Origin: Enterococcus lacertideformus
GTDB taxonomy: Bacteria > Bacillota > Bacilli > Lactobacillales > Enterococcaceae
Length of the DNA stretch: 64,000 nt
NCBI GenBank assembly: GCA_015680865.1
Contig: JADAKE010000023.1
Span: 62,001-126,000, forward strand
Direction: 5' to 3'
Shown in pieces: positions 1-9,426 of the stretch. Each line of letters starts with the position of its first letter. Positions within the stretch are counted from its first letter, which is position 1. A program made the position numbers and the translations under genes. Below the pieces are notes generated by a model. That model was not told the DNA's origin. It searched no databases and was given only the letters and a program-made list of their open reading frames with translations.

Positions 1-815
1 GCCTTTTGAAGGTAAAGTATCTAACCCTTTGATCCCAAGCACAAATTTGTCACGAGTAATTGCTGAATTCATTGAACTTTCTGCAATAATCACATTCGTA
101 TTTTCTGGAAAATAGCGTTGGATCTTTTGCGCTGGAGGAAACTTTTTGGCGACTTGATTGGTACGAATCAACTCCATCAAACGATCTGGATCTAATTTTC
201 CTACAACAAACAGCACCATGTTGCTTGGCTGATAGAATGTGTGATAGCACATATATAAATCTTTGGCAGTAATTGTCTTGATACTTTCAACAGTCCCTGC
301 AATATCAATGTGTAAGGGGTTTGTAGGATATAAATTATTTAAAATACCAAAAAACATGCGCCAGTTTGGATCATCTTCATACATCTGAATCTCTTGCTCG
401 ATGATTCCTTTTTCTTATTGACCGTTTCCTCAGTAAAGTACGGATCTTGAACAAAATCGAGTAAGGTAGTTAAATTTTTTTCTACTTGATCGGTTGTTGA
501 AAATAAATAACTTGTTTTAGTAAAACTTGTAAAAGCATTGGCTGAGGCTCCTTGTTGTCCAAATAATTGAAAAACATCACCATCTTCTTTTTCAAATAAT
601 TTATGTTCCAAAAAATGAGCAATACCATCAGGAACTCTTACTTTTTCATCTCCACCATATGGAATAAATTCATTATCAATAGACCCATAATTAGTACTAA
701 ATAAACCATATGTTTTGTGGTAATCATTTTTTGGCAACAAATAAACCGTTAATCCGTTTGGTAATACTTCATGATAGAGCGTTTCGTTGATTTGGGAATA
801 CTGTGTTTTATTCAT
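1..815 (-). pseudogene. ymfH: M16 metallopeptidase, YmfH type (N-terminal part, frameshifted, runs off left edge)
   Basis: Cytoplasmic zinc peptidase of the pitrilysin family, normally acting with the neighbouring YmfF-like partner. The start at 815 follows a GGAGG box and overlaps the end of the upstream partner gene. Residues 67-71 are HFLEH, the inverted HxxEH zinc and catalytic motif, followed by the usual SANAFTSF stretch. Near 415 one base is missing: the frame leaves the family sequence after TEETVNK, and normal M16 sequence (CYHTFYQPSN, FVVGKLDP) resumes in another frame down to position 1. The gene continues beyond the window. The break could be a real mutation or an assembly error; the family assignment is firm. 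Confidence 0.85.
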
Positions 816-2075
816 TTGCTGTTCCTCCATCTAAAAAGAAGATTGCCTGTAATTCGATTTGGCGAGCCACTTTTTGAATGTCTTTGATTGTGACCTTCTC
901 CATGCGATCTAACCATTCTTCGTCTGTTAGTTTCGTCTCTGGCATCCAATTATCTAAATAAGCTGTCTCAATTGCTACTTGCGGCGCATCTAATGACAAT
1001 AGATACTGATTTCTTAGCATTGCTTTTGTTTGCGTTAATTCAAGTTCTGTTACTTCTCCATTACGCAGACTTTCTAATTGTTCATGAATCAGATGCAACA
1101 CTTGATTGCGTTTGCTCCCATCAATCCCCGTCTTAACACTTAGAAACCCACGAAACGTATCTATACTACTAGAAGCATAGTAAGCTAAGCTCTCTTTTTC
1201 TCGAACATTCATGAATAATTTAGAGTGTGGAAAACCCCCAAATAAGCCATTGAAGACCATCAAAGAAAAACGCTCAGGCTGATCGTAGTAAACATTTGTT
1301 TGGTAAGCCAGATTTAGTTTTGATTGAGTGACAGCGTCTTTTATTTGTCTTTCCTTATCATGTTTTCTTGCGTCTGTGCATAAAATATTTCTGGATGTAA
1401 ACTTTCTCTATGCGTAAATGGTAATTGGCTCAGAACACGCTGAATTTCTTCAGGAGATATATCTCCTACCACAAAAATATCCACTTGGTCTTCTGCAATC
1501 ATTTTTTCATAGTACGCAGCTAATGTTTCGGCTGTGAGTTCACGTAAATCTTCAATCGAACCAAAACTTGGGGTTTTCTGTGCAGCTGATTGACCAAAGT
1601 ACAATTCCTGCAAGGCCAGAGAAGCCATTGTTTGCTTATCCTCATTCAAGCTTTCTAAATAAAGTCGCAGGTTGTTTTTTTCTAAATCAAATGTTAGCTG
1701 ATCAAATTTCTGTTCTTTGATATTTGGAAAGAAAAGAACTTCTTTTAAGAATTCTACAGCCTGATTTAAAATGCTTAAATCATTGATATACTTACCATTT
1801 ACAAAACTAATTCCAACATTCAACCAGTGAAGATTTCCTTTTTTTCTCACGGATAATCCAAAACTAGCACCATAAAGATCCGCTAATTTTGCGCTTAGCT
1901 GAGTTTGGTCAGGATAATTTAAGCAGTTTGTTAGAAACAAACTGCTTAAAAGTGAACGTTTCGTGATGACTTCTTTTTCTAATCGTGTGGTGAAACGAAC
2001 AAAAATACGAACCGTTTTATATTGGTTTGTTTGCAAGACGTGGAGGTTTATCCCCTCTGCCAGTTGATATGTCAT
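808..2075 (-). pseudogene. ymfF: M16 peptidase-like protein, YmfF type (frameshifted)
   Basis: Partner subunit of the M16 pair. It lacks the HxxEH motif seen in the next gene, as is usual for the non-catalytic subunit. It reads normally from 2075 to about 1345, then stops early (NMIRKDK, TAA). The rest, containing FNGLFGGFPHSKLF and REKESLAYYASS, continues in the next frame to 808. The total length is 1268 bases, one short of a whole number of codons, so a single missing A in an A-rich stretch near 1340 explains the break. It overlaps ymfH by a few bases, suggesting translational coupling. Confidence 0.85.
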
Positions 2076-2305
2076 AGTATATTCTCCTTTATTAGCAGTT
2101 CGTTCTCCTACATGATCATTTATCTTAGAAGATAAATAAAAAGGCAGCGACTATTTTTCTGCTTTGATTCTCTCTTGCATCATCTAAGAGTCCCTTATAG
2201 TATAGCATAGAAGTATTTCAACTAAAGATCTTAGCTATAAATGCGTGTTGTTTTTATATTTTTTTATTCTTCGTTATACTAATGATAAAAGAGAGGGGGA
2301 AGAAA

Positions 2306-2767
2306 ATGATTAAAGAATTTAAAGAGTTTATTATGCGTGGAGACGTATTGGACTTAGAAGTTGGGGTCGTTATCGGGAGTGCTTTTACAAGTATCGTTAA
2401 TCAAGTCGTTCAGGGGCTGATCACACCACTCGTTGGTTGGATCGTCGCAATGGTTACTGGTACCTCTGATCTGTAAGGTGCACCTTCTATCTTAGATTGG
2501 TTTCCTACTAAAGGAGTAACTTTTGCTTTTGGAGATGTAATTAGTGCAATCATTACATTTATCATTACAGGATTTGTATTGTTCTTAGTTGTGAAAGCAG
2601 CAAACCATGCGAAAAAATTGCGCTCAACAAAAGAAGAAGAAACGCCTGCAACGCCGACTGCAGAAGATTATCTTAGCGATATCCGTGATCTTCTTGCACA
2701 ACAAACCGCAGACAACAATAAACGTTCGGCAACACAAGTCACCGTCGATCATCCAACAGAAAAATAA
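2306..2767 (+). pseudogene. mscL: large-conductance mechanosensitive channel MscL, in-frame TAA
   Basis: Membrane channel that opens under hypo-osmotic shock. I chose the start at 2306 because it lies just after a GAGAGGGGGAAG box; an ATG at 2282 is upstream of that box. The N-terminus [20 protein letters not shown] and first membrane helix are typical. A TAA at 2474-2476 interrupts the periplasmic loop, yet the same frame continues with loop sequence, the second helix (FGDVISAIITFIITGF) and the charged C-terminal helix to 2767. The stop is therefore a nonsense substitution, not a shift. A product ending at codon 56 would lack the second helix and be inactive. Full length would be about 153 residues, longer than average because of the C-terminal tail. 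Confidence 0.88.
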
Positions 2768-2825
2768 AAAAGTCAAAGTTAAAAAAGTGGGCTATGGGTT
2801 ATAAATTTATCTTAAATTCTCAAAG

Positions 2826-2960
2826 CTGAGTAATCGGTGGCTAGGAGAGTAACTCCTATAAAAATAAACCGAAGAATCTAGAAAATAGGAAAAGTTATTT
2901 TCTGATTCTTCGGTTTATTGCTTGATGTAAAATAGCCTGTTCACCGTTTTTTTCAATTTC
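2826..2960. repeat. intergenic repeat element, copy C (hairpin module)
   Basis: An AT-rich module with a stem formed by AACCGAAGAATC and GATTCTTCGGTT around an inner AGAAAATA/TATTTTCT stem, followed by TTATTGCTTGATG and CTGTTCACCGTTT. The same order of blocks appears at 45.2-45.5 kb. It sits between the convergent mscL and the small membrane protein gene and may also terminate both. It belongs to the family described in the findings. Confidence 0.5.
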
Positions 2961-2969
2961 AGCTTCATT

Positions 2970-3263
2970 CTATGTCATATTTAGAAGTATAACTAAGAAA
3001 ATAACTATACAAGTAACCATCATTTCAATAATATTTTCAAACCGTCTTGTGTGATTCTTTAAAATAATGCCAGGATTAGTAGAATAAAAATTAGTGCGGT
3101 ATTTAAGTGGGATAAAGTTTGCAAGTAATATTCCTATTAATAAGAGATAAAAAGGCCAATTTGGCGAAGTTCCTCTATCTATAAAAGCGCCTACTATTGA
3201 AATTCCGTAAATCAAAAACTGAATAACCTTTATAATAATACCTTTTTTTGCTTCTTTATCCAT
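2970..3263 (-). CDS. small membrane protein, unknown function
   Basis: A 97-residue protein with a good ribosome binding site (GGAGG, 8 bases before ATG). After a basic N-terminus it has a hydrophobic helix at about residues 10-27, a second at 35-52 and a third at 76-95, with a polar segment (LKYRTNFYSTNP, KNHTRR) between the second and third. I recognise no family. The two-helices-loop-one-helix layout would fit a small integral membrane protein such as a bacteriocin immunity-like or cell-envelope protein, but nothing in the sequence proves that. Confidence 0.6.
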   Translation of the reverse strand: MDKEAKKGIIIKVIQFLIYGISIVGAFIDRGTSPNWPFYLLLIGILLANFIPLKYRTNFYSTNPGIILKNHTRRFENIIEMMVTCIVIFLVILLNMT

Positions 3264-3839
3264 AGTTTATACCTCCAATAAAATTTAGAAAACAAACGAT
3301 ACCTTCTCGCCAAATAAAAGTCCCGTTTGTTTATTTTCAAATCATTTTACTACCAACGATTATCATAATTTGCTGACCATCTGGCTTCAGTCAGCGTCAT
3401 ACGAGCGGTTCCAGTATTACCATGACTATCAATTTGGTCTCTGCAAGTTTTGGCAAAACTTGCAAAATACGCATTTGCGCCTCCAACAGCTCCAAAAATT
3501 AAATATTCTAAAAATATCTTATAGTCACAGACAATACATTTACAAAAAACAATAATGAATATTTAAGCTCATAATCTCATAATTAATTTTATATGTTCTT
3601 CTATGCAATTGTTTAACTCTGGTTTAGAATCTCTATTTTATCCAAACATTCCTTTTAAATTCCGTCCACTTCTCCTATCAAGAAATGTCAACAATTTAAA
3701 AATACCTTAAAATAAAGGAACTATTGCAACAATTTTTCCAAAATAAAGAAAAAAACATTCTTCTCATTGAATATTAGTCTATGCCATTTCAACACGAAGG
3801 AAAAAGTGCCTAAACTAAAATAGAAAAATGATGCTTAAG
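3264..3839. other. gene-poor AT-rich stretch with a possible peptide gene remnant
   Basis: No convincing complete gene. On the minus strand a frame ending at TAG 3350 encodes a peptide-like stretch (GAVGGANAYFASFAKTC, then TARMTLTEARWSANYDNRW) without an obvious start or ribosome binding site. Its small size, GxxxG-like glycine spacing and Trp-rich end recall secreted peptides or bacteriocins, but I cannot name a family. The part above 3560 shows nothing recognisable. Confidence 0.25.
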
Positions 3840-4274
3840 CTAGAATCTTTTCGTATCGATATGAGGAATATCATCTTCTAAATAAACATCTGAAATTGCT
3901 TTGAAACCAAAAGATTCATAAAATGCTTGAAGGTAGACTTGCGCACCAATAACGATCGGCATTTCAGGATAATTTGCTTCAATGACATCGATCGTACGTT
4001 GAACGATTTTACGACCTAACCCTTCTTTTCGATAATCTCTATTTACCAACACACGCCCAAAATGGATCGTTCTATCTTCTTCATAAATACGCGTATAAGC
4101 AGCCACATTCCCTTCCTCATCTTTGAAATAGGTGTGCCAAGCTTGTACATCAACATCATCCACTTATTGGTAAGGACAATTTTGCTCTACTACAAAAACA
4201 GCAATACGTTCTTTTACGATTTCATAAAACTCTTGAGTCGTTAAATCAGCAAATTTTTTTACATAGTGTTCCAT
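3840..4274 (-). pseudogene. GNAT acetyltransferase, ElaA type, in-frame TAA
   Basis: Acetyl-CoA-dependent N-acetyltransferase. The start at 4274 gives MEHYVKKFADLTTQEFYEI, the usual ElaA N-terminus, and the same frame continues through the acetyl-CoA loop region (RDYRKEGLGRKIVQ) to 3840, 145 codons in all. A TAA at 4164-4166 falls within NCPYQ*VDDVD, where the family has Glu, so GAA to TAA is the likely change. Downstream of the stop an internal ATG could restart translation, but it has no ribosome binding site and would lack the N-terminal strand. Confidence 0.85.
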
Positions 4275-4330
4275 TTGAACATCCCCCCAGTTTTCTCTTT
4301 TTTATCAGAATACCGATTTCATAACAAAAA

Positions 4331-4372
4331 AGCAAACGAACCTTACAAAAAAATAGGCTCGCTTGCTTTTTA
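4331..4372 (-). terminator. Rho-independent terminator after veg
   Basis: Read on the minus strand, AAAAGCAAGCGAGCC pairs with GGTTCGTTTGCTTTT and ends in a T run. It begins at the stop codon of veg and separates it from the acetyltransferase. Confidence 0.7.
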
Positions 4373-4615
4373 AACTGCTTCAGTTAAAAATTCGATCTCT
4401 ACTGTGCGAGTAAGTACATCTGAATAACTGTAAGATACTCGTTCAAAAGAATTTTCCTCAGGATCCAAATCAACAACGAATACTGAAGAATAGGTTTCTG
4501 TTAAAACGCCTCGGCGTTCTGTTTGACGCTTTCTTCCTGTCTGAGCAACCAACATAATTGGGCTGCCGATACGACCTTCTAAATCTTTCTTGATTGTAGC
4601 TAAAGTTGTTGGCAT
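4370..4615 (-). CDS. veg: Veg family protein
   Basis: Small conserved Firmicutes protein. In B. subtilis Veg promotes biofilm matrix expression, and its biochemical action is not well defined. Motifs RRGVLTETYSSVFVV and ENSFERVSYSYSDVLTRTVE match the family along its whole length. I take ATG 4615 as the start because GAGGTG lies six bases upstream; the GTG at 4624 would overlap that box. At 81 residues it is of normal size. It lies downstream of sigH but is separated by about 110 bases, so it probably has its own promoter. Confidence 0.88.
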   Translation of the reverse strand: MPTTLATIKKDLEGRIGSPIMLVAQTGRKRQTERRGVLTETYSSVFVVDLDPEENSFERVSYSYSDVLTRTVEIEFLTEAV

Positions 4616-4727
4616 ACAGTTCACCTCATTGCTAATATACCATACTTTTCAAAAATTTTCGAGTTTACCATATAAAAAAAAGAAATGCAATAAAAATAAC
4701 TAAGAAAAAAATGAATAATTCTCTAAA

Positions 4728-5305
4728 TTATTCCTCATTATAGTTTTTTAGATGTTGTTTTATTTTAAATTTCACGCGACTATACGCACTTTTTACTTGT
4801 TTAATATCCATCGCAAGTTCTTCTGCCATCACCTTGAAATCGGTTCCTTGCATATAGTAATAAAATATTTTTGCTTCTTTTTTGAAAACTTAATCTCACA
4901 ATCTTCTATCGCCTCATTTAGTAATAAACGTTGCATCGCCAGAGGTTCTTGAGTTGTTATTTCTGCTAAAAAATCTGGTCCTTCTGTTTCGATTTTTTGT
5001 TCAATGGACAATTCATCTTTTTGGTCTCTTCGTTTCAAGGCATTTTGCTTTCTTAATAGAGAATAGATTTGATTGCTAATAATACTTTTGTAATAACTCC
5101 CGAAACTAACACCTTTGTTATTTTCATAAGTTTTTAACGCTTGATACAAGGTAATTCTGGCTTCTTGTTCCCAATCTTCATAAACATAATTTCTCAAGTA
5201 ATACATATTTTTTAAGCGCAATAAAAGTGGAAAATATTTTTGATACAGGGAAGCAAATGCTTCTTCATCACAGTCACGTGCGGCACGCAATAACTCCTCA
5301 GACAT
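4728..5305 (-). pseudogene. sigH: sigma-70 family factor, SigH/ComX type (frameshifted)
   Basis: Alternative RNA polymerase sigma factor. Its place after yacP matches sigH of B. subtilis and comX-like genes of lactobacilli and enterococci. From ATG 5305 (GGAGG upstream) it reads region 2 (ACDEEAFASLYQKYF-type start, YEDWEQEARITLYQALKTYE) and the linker. In KFSKKK the A run has one base too few and the frame is lost. The -1 restored frame gives IFYYYMQGTDFKVMAEELA and region 4 to the stop at 4728. The total of 578 bases is one short of 193 codons. The gene is not essential for growth, so the lesion could be real. Confidence 0.8.
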
Positions 5306-5386
5306 AAAATAATTCCTCCAACTCTTTCGATTATGGAGGAATCTTATCATCAATCATGCCGTATACTAATCATATCACTATGTTAT

Positions 5387-5915
5387 CTATTCTTTTCGCA
5401 TTAAATCGTCTAACTTTTGGGACAATTTTTCTAATTGTTCTTTGTTCCAAGGTGAATTACGACGAAAATCGATAAATCGCATATTTGTATTATCTTGTGT
5501 TATATTTTTCTCAGTTTTTTGGATGGTTTTATAGAGTTCATAAGCAGAAGTGCGCAAAGCTCCTTGCGAAAAGATTAGCCATTGCTCGGCTAAATCACTG
5601 GTAGCCACCGTCACTTGTGTCAAACGATCATTTAATTGACCTGTGATTCGTTCAATATAGCTTATCAGCAGTTTCATCTTCTTTTGTAAATACTACTTCT
5701 AATTGATATTTTTTATAATTTTGCTGGATACCAGGGACCAATTGTGCATCAAAGACTACAATCGTTTCAATTCCTTCATATTTTGCATAATTTGATAAAC
5801 GATGCAACGATGCTTCTCTTGCATCAGCTAATTTATCCTGTTTTTTCAGCAAAACGAGTTCTGGCCAAGAGCCAATCATATTGTAACCATCAACAATAAG
5901 TAACTGTTTTTTCAT
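5387..5915 (-). pseudogene. yacP: NYN-domain RNA endonuclease YacP/Rae1 (frameshifted)
   Basis: PIN-like ribosome-associated endoribonuclease; B. subtilis Rae1/YacP cleaves mRNA in the ribosomal A site. The N-terminus KKQLLIVDGYNMIGSWPEL carries the conserved acidic DGYN motif, and VVFDAQ and KEDETAD supply further acidic residues. After ETAD an extra A (near 5663) shifts the frame. The remainder SYIERITGQLNDRLTQVTVATSDLAEQ to 5387 is normal. The total length is one base more than a multiple of three. It follows rlmB closely in the same operon. Confidence 0.82.
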
Positions 5916-5919
5916 CTGC

Positions 5920-6795
5920 TTATTCCCCCTGTCGTTGAGAGAAAGCCTGGTACATCAAAAGTCCTGCGGCTACGCTGGCATTTAGACTTTGTACATGACC
6001 GACCATTGGAATAGTCAAAAGTTCATCCATTTCTTTTTTTAGTCCAGAACTCATGCCTTTTCCTTCGTTCCCGATAACCAATGCAATTGATCCTTTAGCG
6101 TTCCATGTCTGGAAGTTCGTGCCGTTCATGTCAGTTCCAAAAACCCAAAAGCCCTTTTCTTTCAGCTGTTTTGTAGCTTGAACAAGATTTGTCACCCTTG
6201 CAATAGGTACATGCTCTACTGCGCCTGTTGACGTTTTTGTAACAATAGGCGTGATACCTACTGCACGGTGTTTAGGAATGATCACCCCGTCCACACCACT
6301 TGCATCAGCCGTTCGAAGAATGGAGCCAAAGTTGTGGGGATCTTCAATACTGTCTAAAATCACGAAGAAAGGAGTTTCTTTTTTTTCTTTTGTTTGGTCT
6401 ATCAACTGATCTAACGATAGATACTCGTAAGGTGTAATCGCTAAAACGATCCCTTGATGCACTCCATGGTTGCTCAGTGTATCTAATTTTTGTTTTGGAA
6501 CCCATTTGACTGGTACAGCTTGTTCTCTGGCAATATTTTTTAATTCTTCTATTTTTTCTCCACGAGAATCTTCTTGTAAAAATAACTTATTTCCTCTACC
6601 TTGCTGTAAAGCTTCAACCGCTGCATGATGGCCAAAAATAAAATTATCTTCCAATGAATCTTCTATAGTCTTTACTACTGGTGAATCATCGGATGACATA
6701 GATTTATTTCTTTTTTTATGTGACATTGCATTGGCCTGTTGTTTCGTTGATTTTAAATGTTTATTGTTGTTTCGTTCTCTTTTTTCTTTAACCAT
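5920..6795 (-). CDS. rlmB: 23S rRNA (guanosine-2'-O-)-methyltransferase RlmB, TrmH/SpoU family
   Basis: SPOUT-fold methyltransferase that 2'-O-methylates a guanosine in 23S rRNA. A long Lys-rich N-terminal tail precedes the substrate-binding domain (NFIFGHHAAVEALQQGRG). The catalytic domain shows the three SpoU motifs: ILDSIEDPHNFGSILRTA, IALVIGNEGKGMS and IPMVGHVQSLNASVAAG. I prefer the start at 6795 (MVKEKRERN), since it overlaps the mrnC end by only 8 bases; an alternative ATG is at 6828. The gene is intact and within the cysE-to-sigH operon. Confidence 0.9.
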   Translation of the reverse strand: MVKEKRERNNNKHLKSTKQQANAMSHKKRNKSMSSDDSPVVKTIEDSLEDNFIFGHHAAVEALQQGRGNKLFLQEDSRGEKIEELKNIAREQAVPVKWVPKQKLDTLSNHGVHQGIVLAITPYEYLSLDQLIDQTKEKKETPFFVILDSIEDPHNFGSILRTADASGVDGVIIPKHRAVGITPIVTKTSTGAVEHVPIARVTNLVQATKQLKEKGFWVFGTDMNGTNFQTWNAKGSIALVIGNEGKGMSSGLKKEMDELLTIPMVGHVQSLNASVAAGLLMYQAFSQRQGE

Positions 6796-7182
6796 TTTTT
6801 TCACCGACTTTCTGGATACACCAATCAATTAATTCTTCCAACCGCTCTGTCTGGTTCGTCAAATGTAAATAGCCCATCAATGCTTCTAATCCTGTAGCAA
6901 TCCGATACGTTGTTACATCCGCATTTTTTGCACTCGTATGACTTTTGGCATTTCTCCCTCGACGATAGTAATTTTCTTCTTCTACCGTCATCATATTTTC
7001 TTCTAACATTTTTTGATCAAATAAGCTTGTGCATTTGCTGATACATAGGTGGTTGCTGCCTTATGAAGTTTGTTTGGTTTCGTTTCACCTTGTACAATCA
7101 AATAATCACGGATATAAACCTCATAGATTGCATCTCCCACATAAGCTAAAACCAACCCATTTAATTGTGTATAATCTCTCAT
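6788..7182 (-). pseudogene. mrnC: Mini-ribonuclease III MrnC (frameshifted)
   Basis: RNase III catalytic-domain protein without a dsRNA-binding domain; it matures 23S rRNA in Bacillus. [21 protein letters not shown] holds the catalytic Asp of the family. The start at 7182 is set by GGAGAAGAGAAGT just upstream, and its ATG overlaps the cysS stop (ATGA). After AQAYLIKK one A is missing from the A run at about 7009-7014. The next frame continues with [20 protein letters not shown] to 6788. The 395 bases are one short of 132 codons. Confidence 0.85.
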
Positions 7183-8591
7183 ACTTCTCTTCTCCAACGC
7201 GTTCCTTGCGGTGTATCATCAAGCAGGATGCCCTTCTCTTTTAATTGGTCACGAATCTCATCACTACGAATAAAATCACGATTTTTTCTTGCTTGTTTCC
7301 GCTCTTCAATCAACTGCTCAATATCTTCATCAAGTAATTCATCCGCAGTGAATAAGATACCAAAAATCGATAACCATTGAGTAAACAATGCTTCGCCTTT
7401 TGATAATACATTGGTCGATACTACTTTGTTTTCCAAATAAGTATTTAACCATTTTGCTAATTCATAAACCACAGTAATCCCATTTGCAGTATTAAAATCA
7501 TCATCCATTTCTTCCCTGAAACGTTGTTCGATTTGCACAAGCTCTGCTAAAAGCTGTGAATCTGTCTCTAACGTTTTTTCTGCTGTTTCTAGACGAAATC
7601 TAAGATTTTCAAATGTATTTTTTAGTCGCTGCAGATTGGTTGCTGCTTCTTTCAAGGTTGCTTCACTATAGCGGATTGGACGGCGATATTGTGTCGTTGC
7701 CATAAAAAACCGTAACACTTGCGGATCAACTGTCTGGATCATTTCATGGACTGTGATAAAGTTTCCTAGGGATTTACTCATTTTCTGATCTTCTTCTCCG
7801 ATTGTCACATAACCATTATGCATCCAATAGTTTGCAAATTTCTTTCCTGTTTTTGCTTCACTTTGTGCAATCTCATTTTCATGATGAGGAAATTCTAGAT
7901 CTTGTCCTCCACCATGAATATCAATTGTCTCCCCTAAATGTTTCGTTGCCATCACAGAGCATTCGATATGCCAACCTGGGCGACCTTTTCCCCATGGAGA
8001 GTCCCAAGAAATTTCGCCTATCCTAGATTTTTTCCATAAAGCAAAATCCAGTGGATCTTCTTTTTGGTTTTGCTCTTCTCCTGTACGTTGGCTCGCACCA
8101 ATTTCTAATTCATCAATTGACTGGTCTCTTAATTGTCCATACGATTTGAATTTTCGTGTACGATAATAAACATCTCCATTTGATTCATACCCAAACTCTT
8201 TTTCAATCAGTGTCTGAATAAATGCAATAATATCCGATATGTGATCCATCACCCGTGGATTTGCTGTAGCTGACTCAACATTTAATGCTTTCGTATCTTC
8301 TTCAAATGCTTGTATAAAGCGTTCTGCAACTTCTGGTGCTGTTATACCTAATTCATTTGCTGCTCGAATAATTTTATCATCTACGTCTGTAAAATTAGAA
8401 ACATACGTTACTTGATAACCACGATACTCAAAGTAGCGTCGAATCGTATCAAATGCAATCGTACTACGAGCATTACCAATATGGATGTAGTTGTAGACTG
8501 TTGGCCCACAAACATACATACCAACTTGTCCTTCTTGGATTGGGACAAATTCTTCTTTTTTTCTGGTTAATGTATTGTAAATTTTTATCAT
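7179..8591 (-). CDS. cysS: cysteinyl-tRNA synthetase
   Basis: Class I aminoacyl-tRNA synthetase charging tRNA-Cys; cytoplasmic and essential. The HIGH signature is in [16 protein letters not shown], with the zinc-ligand cysteine just before it (YVCGP). Further zinc ligands lie in WHIECSVMA and HHENE, and KMSKS is in [10 protein letters not shown]. At 470 residues it has normal length, with the C-terminal helical and anticodon domains. It overlaps cysE by 4 bases (ATGA) upstream and mrnC by 4 bases downstream, so the three are translationally coupled, and all lie behind the Cys T-box. Confidence 0.96.
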   Translation of the reverse strand: MIKIYNTLTRKKEEFVPIQEGQVGMYVCGPTVYNYIHIGNARSTIAFDTIRRYFEYRGYQVTYVSNFTDVDDKIIRAANELGITAPEVAERFIQAFEEDTKALNVESATANPRVMDHISDIIAFIQTLIEKEFGYESNGDVYYRTRKFKSYGQLRDQSIDELEIGASQRTGEEQNQKEDPLDFALWKKSRIGEISWDSPWGKGRPGWHIECSVMATKHLGETIDIHGGGQDLEFPHHENEIAQSEAKTGKKFANYWMHNGYVTIGEEDQKMSKSLGNFITVHEMIQTVDPQVLRFFMATTQYRRPIRYSEATLKEAATNLQRLKNTFENLRFRLETAEKTLETDSQLLAELVQIEQRFREEMDDDFNTANGITVVYELAKWLNTYLENKVVSTNVLSKGEALFTQWLSIFGILFTADELLDEDIEQLIEERKQARKNRDFIRSDEIRDQLKEKGILLDDTPQGTRWRREV

Positions 8592-9125
8592 TCTGATCTC
8601 CTCACTTTTTCACCATTGATACGCACAACCTTAGCAGGTACACCTACAGCTGTTGCGTTATCTGGGATATCTTTTAAAACCACAGCGCCTGCGCCAATTT
8701 TCGTATTTTCTCCAATTGTTACTGGTCCTAGAATTTGAGCATTCGCCGAAAGCATAGCACCTTGTTTGATCGTTGGATGTCTTTTTCCTGTTTCTTTTCC
8801 TGTGCCACCTAATGTCACACCATGAAAAAGGACCACATCATCTGCCACTTCCGCTGTTTCACCGATCACGATCCCCATCCCATGATAAATAAAATACACC
8901 TTGTCCGATCTGTGCTCCTGGATGTATTTCTACTCCTGTGATAAATCGCCACAATTGTGCATTCATTTTCGCTAACAAATAAAACTTATGCTTATATAAG
9001 TAATGTGATACTCGATGCCAAAATAAAGCATGAAAACCTGGATACGTCAAAACGATCTCTAAGGTTGAGCGTGCAGCCGGATCATTTCTTTTTGCTACCT
9101 CTATTGCTCGAATAAACCAACTCAT
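8588..9125 (-). pseudogene. cysE: serine O-acetyltransferase CysE (frameshifted)
   Basis: First enzyme of cysteine synthesis from serine (Ser + acetyl-CoA to O-acetylserine), a left-handed beta-helix hexapeptide protein. The N-terminal part (MSWFIRAIEVAKRNDPAARS, EIHPGAQIGQGVF) and the C-terminal part (HGMGIVIGETAEV, GVTLGGTGK) are normal. At 8886-8895 the family motif FIDHGMG is broken by one extra T and by TAT where Asp (GAT) is expected. The total of 538 bases is one more than 179 codons. The start at 9125 follows GGAGTGGTGG. A null would leave cysteine supply dependent on uptake. Confidence 0.87.
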
Positions 9126-9172
9126 CACCACCACTCCTTTCTTTCATTGACTTATGTATCATTCTTATAAAC

Positions 9173-9420
9173 AAAAAAGCGTCTTTAATAATTTTCCTTA
9201 TTAAAAGACGCTAGCTGGCGTGGTTCCACTTTTATTTATAATCAACGATGATTACCTCTAGCTGTTAACGCATGCTTTTACGTCCTCAACTACCTGAAGA
9301 AAAAGATTTTACTTCACTCATCGAGACCACTCCCAGAGGCATTTCAGTGAACGCAGATCAACGACTTTCACCACCCGTCGTCTCTCTTGAAATCAACGTT
9401 TACTTACTTCTTTCTGTTCC
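9173..9420 (-). promoter_or_regulatory. T-box riboswitch, Cys-specific, upstream of cysE-cysS
   Basis: Read on the minus strand, the stretch after gltX holds a long stem I region, then the antiterminator core GTGGAACCACG (9219-9230), then a terminator stem GCGTCTTTTAATAA/TTATTAAAGACGC followed by T6 (9173-9213). In the predicted specifier loop the sequence GAAATGCC gives TGC (9339-9341), a Cys codon. This agrees with the downstream genes and with the known T-box between gltX and cysE in Bacillus. Uncharged tRNA-Cys would allow read-through into cysE, cysS and the genes behind them. Confidence 0.88.
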
Positions 9421-9426
9421 TCGTGT

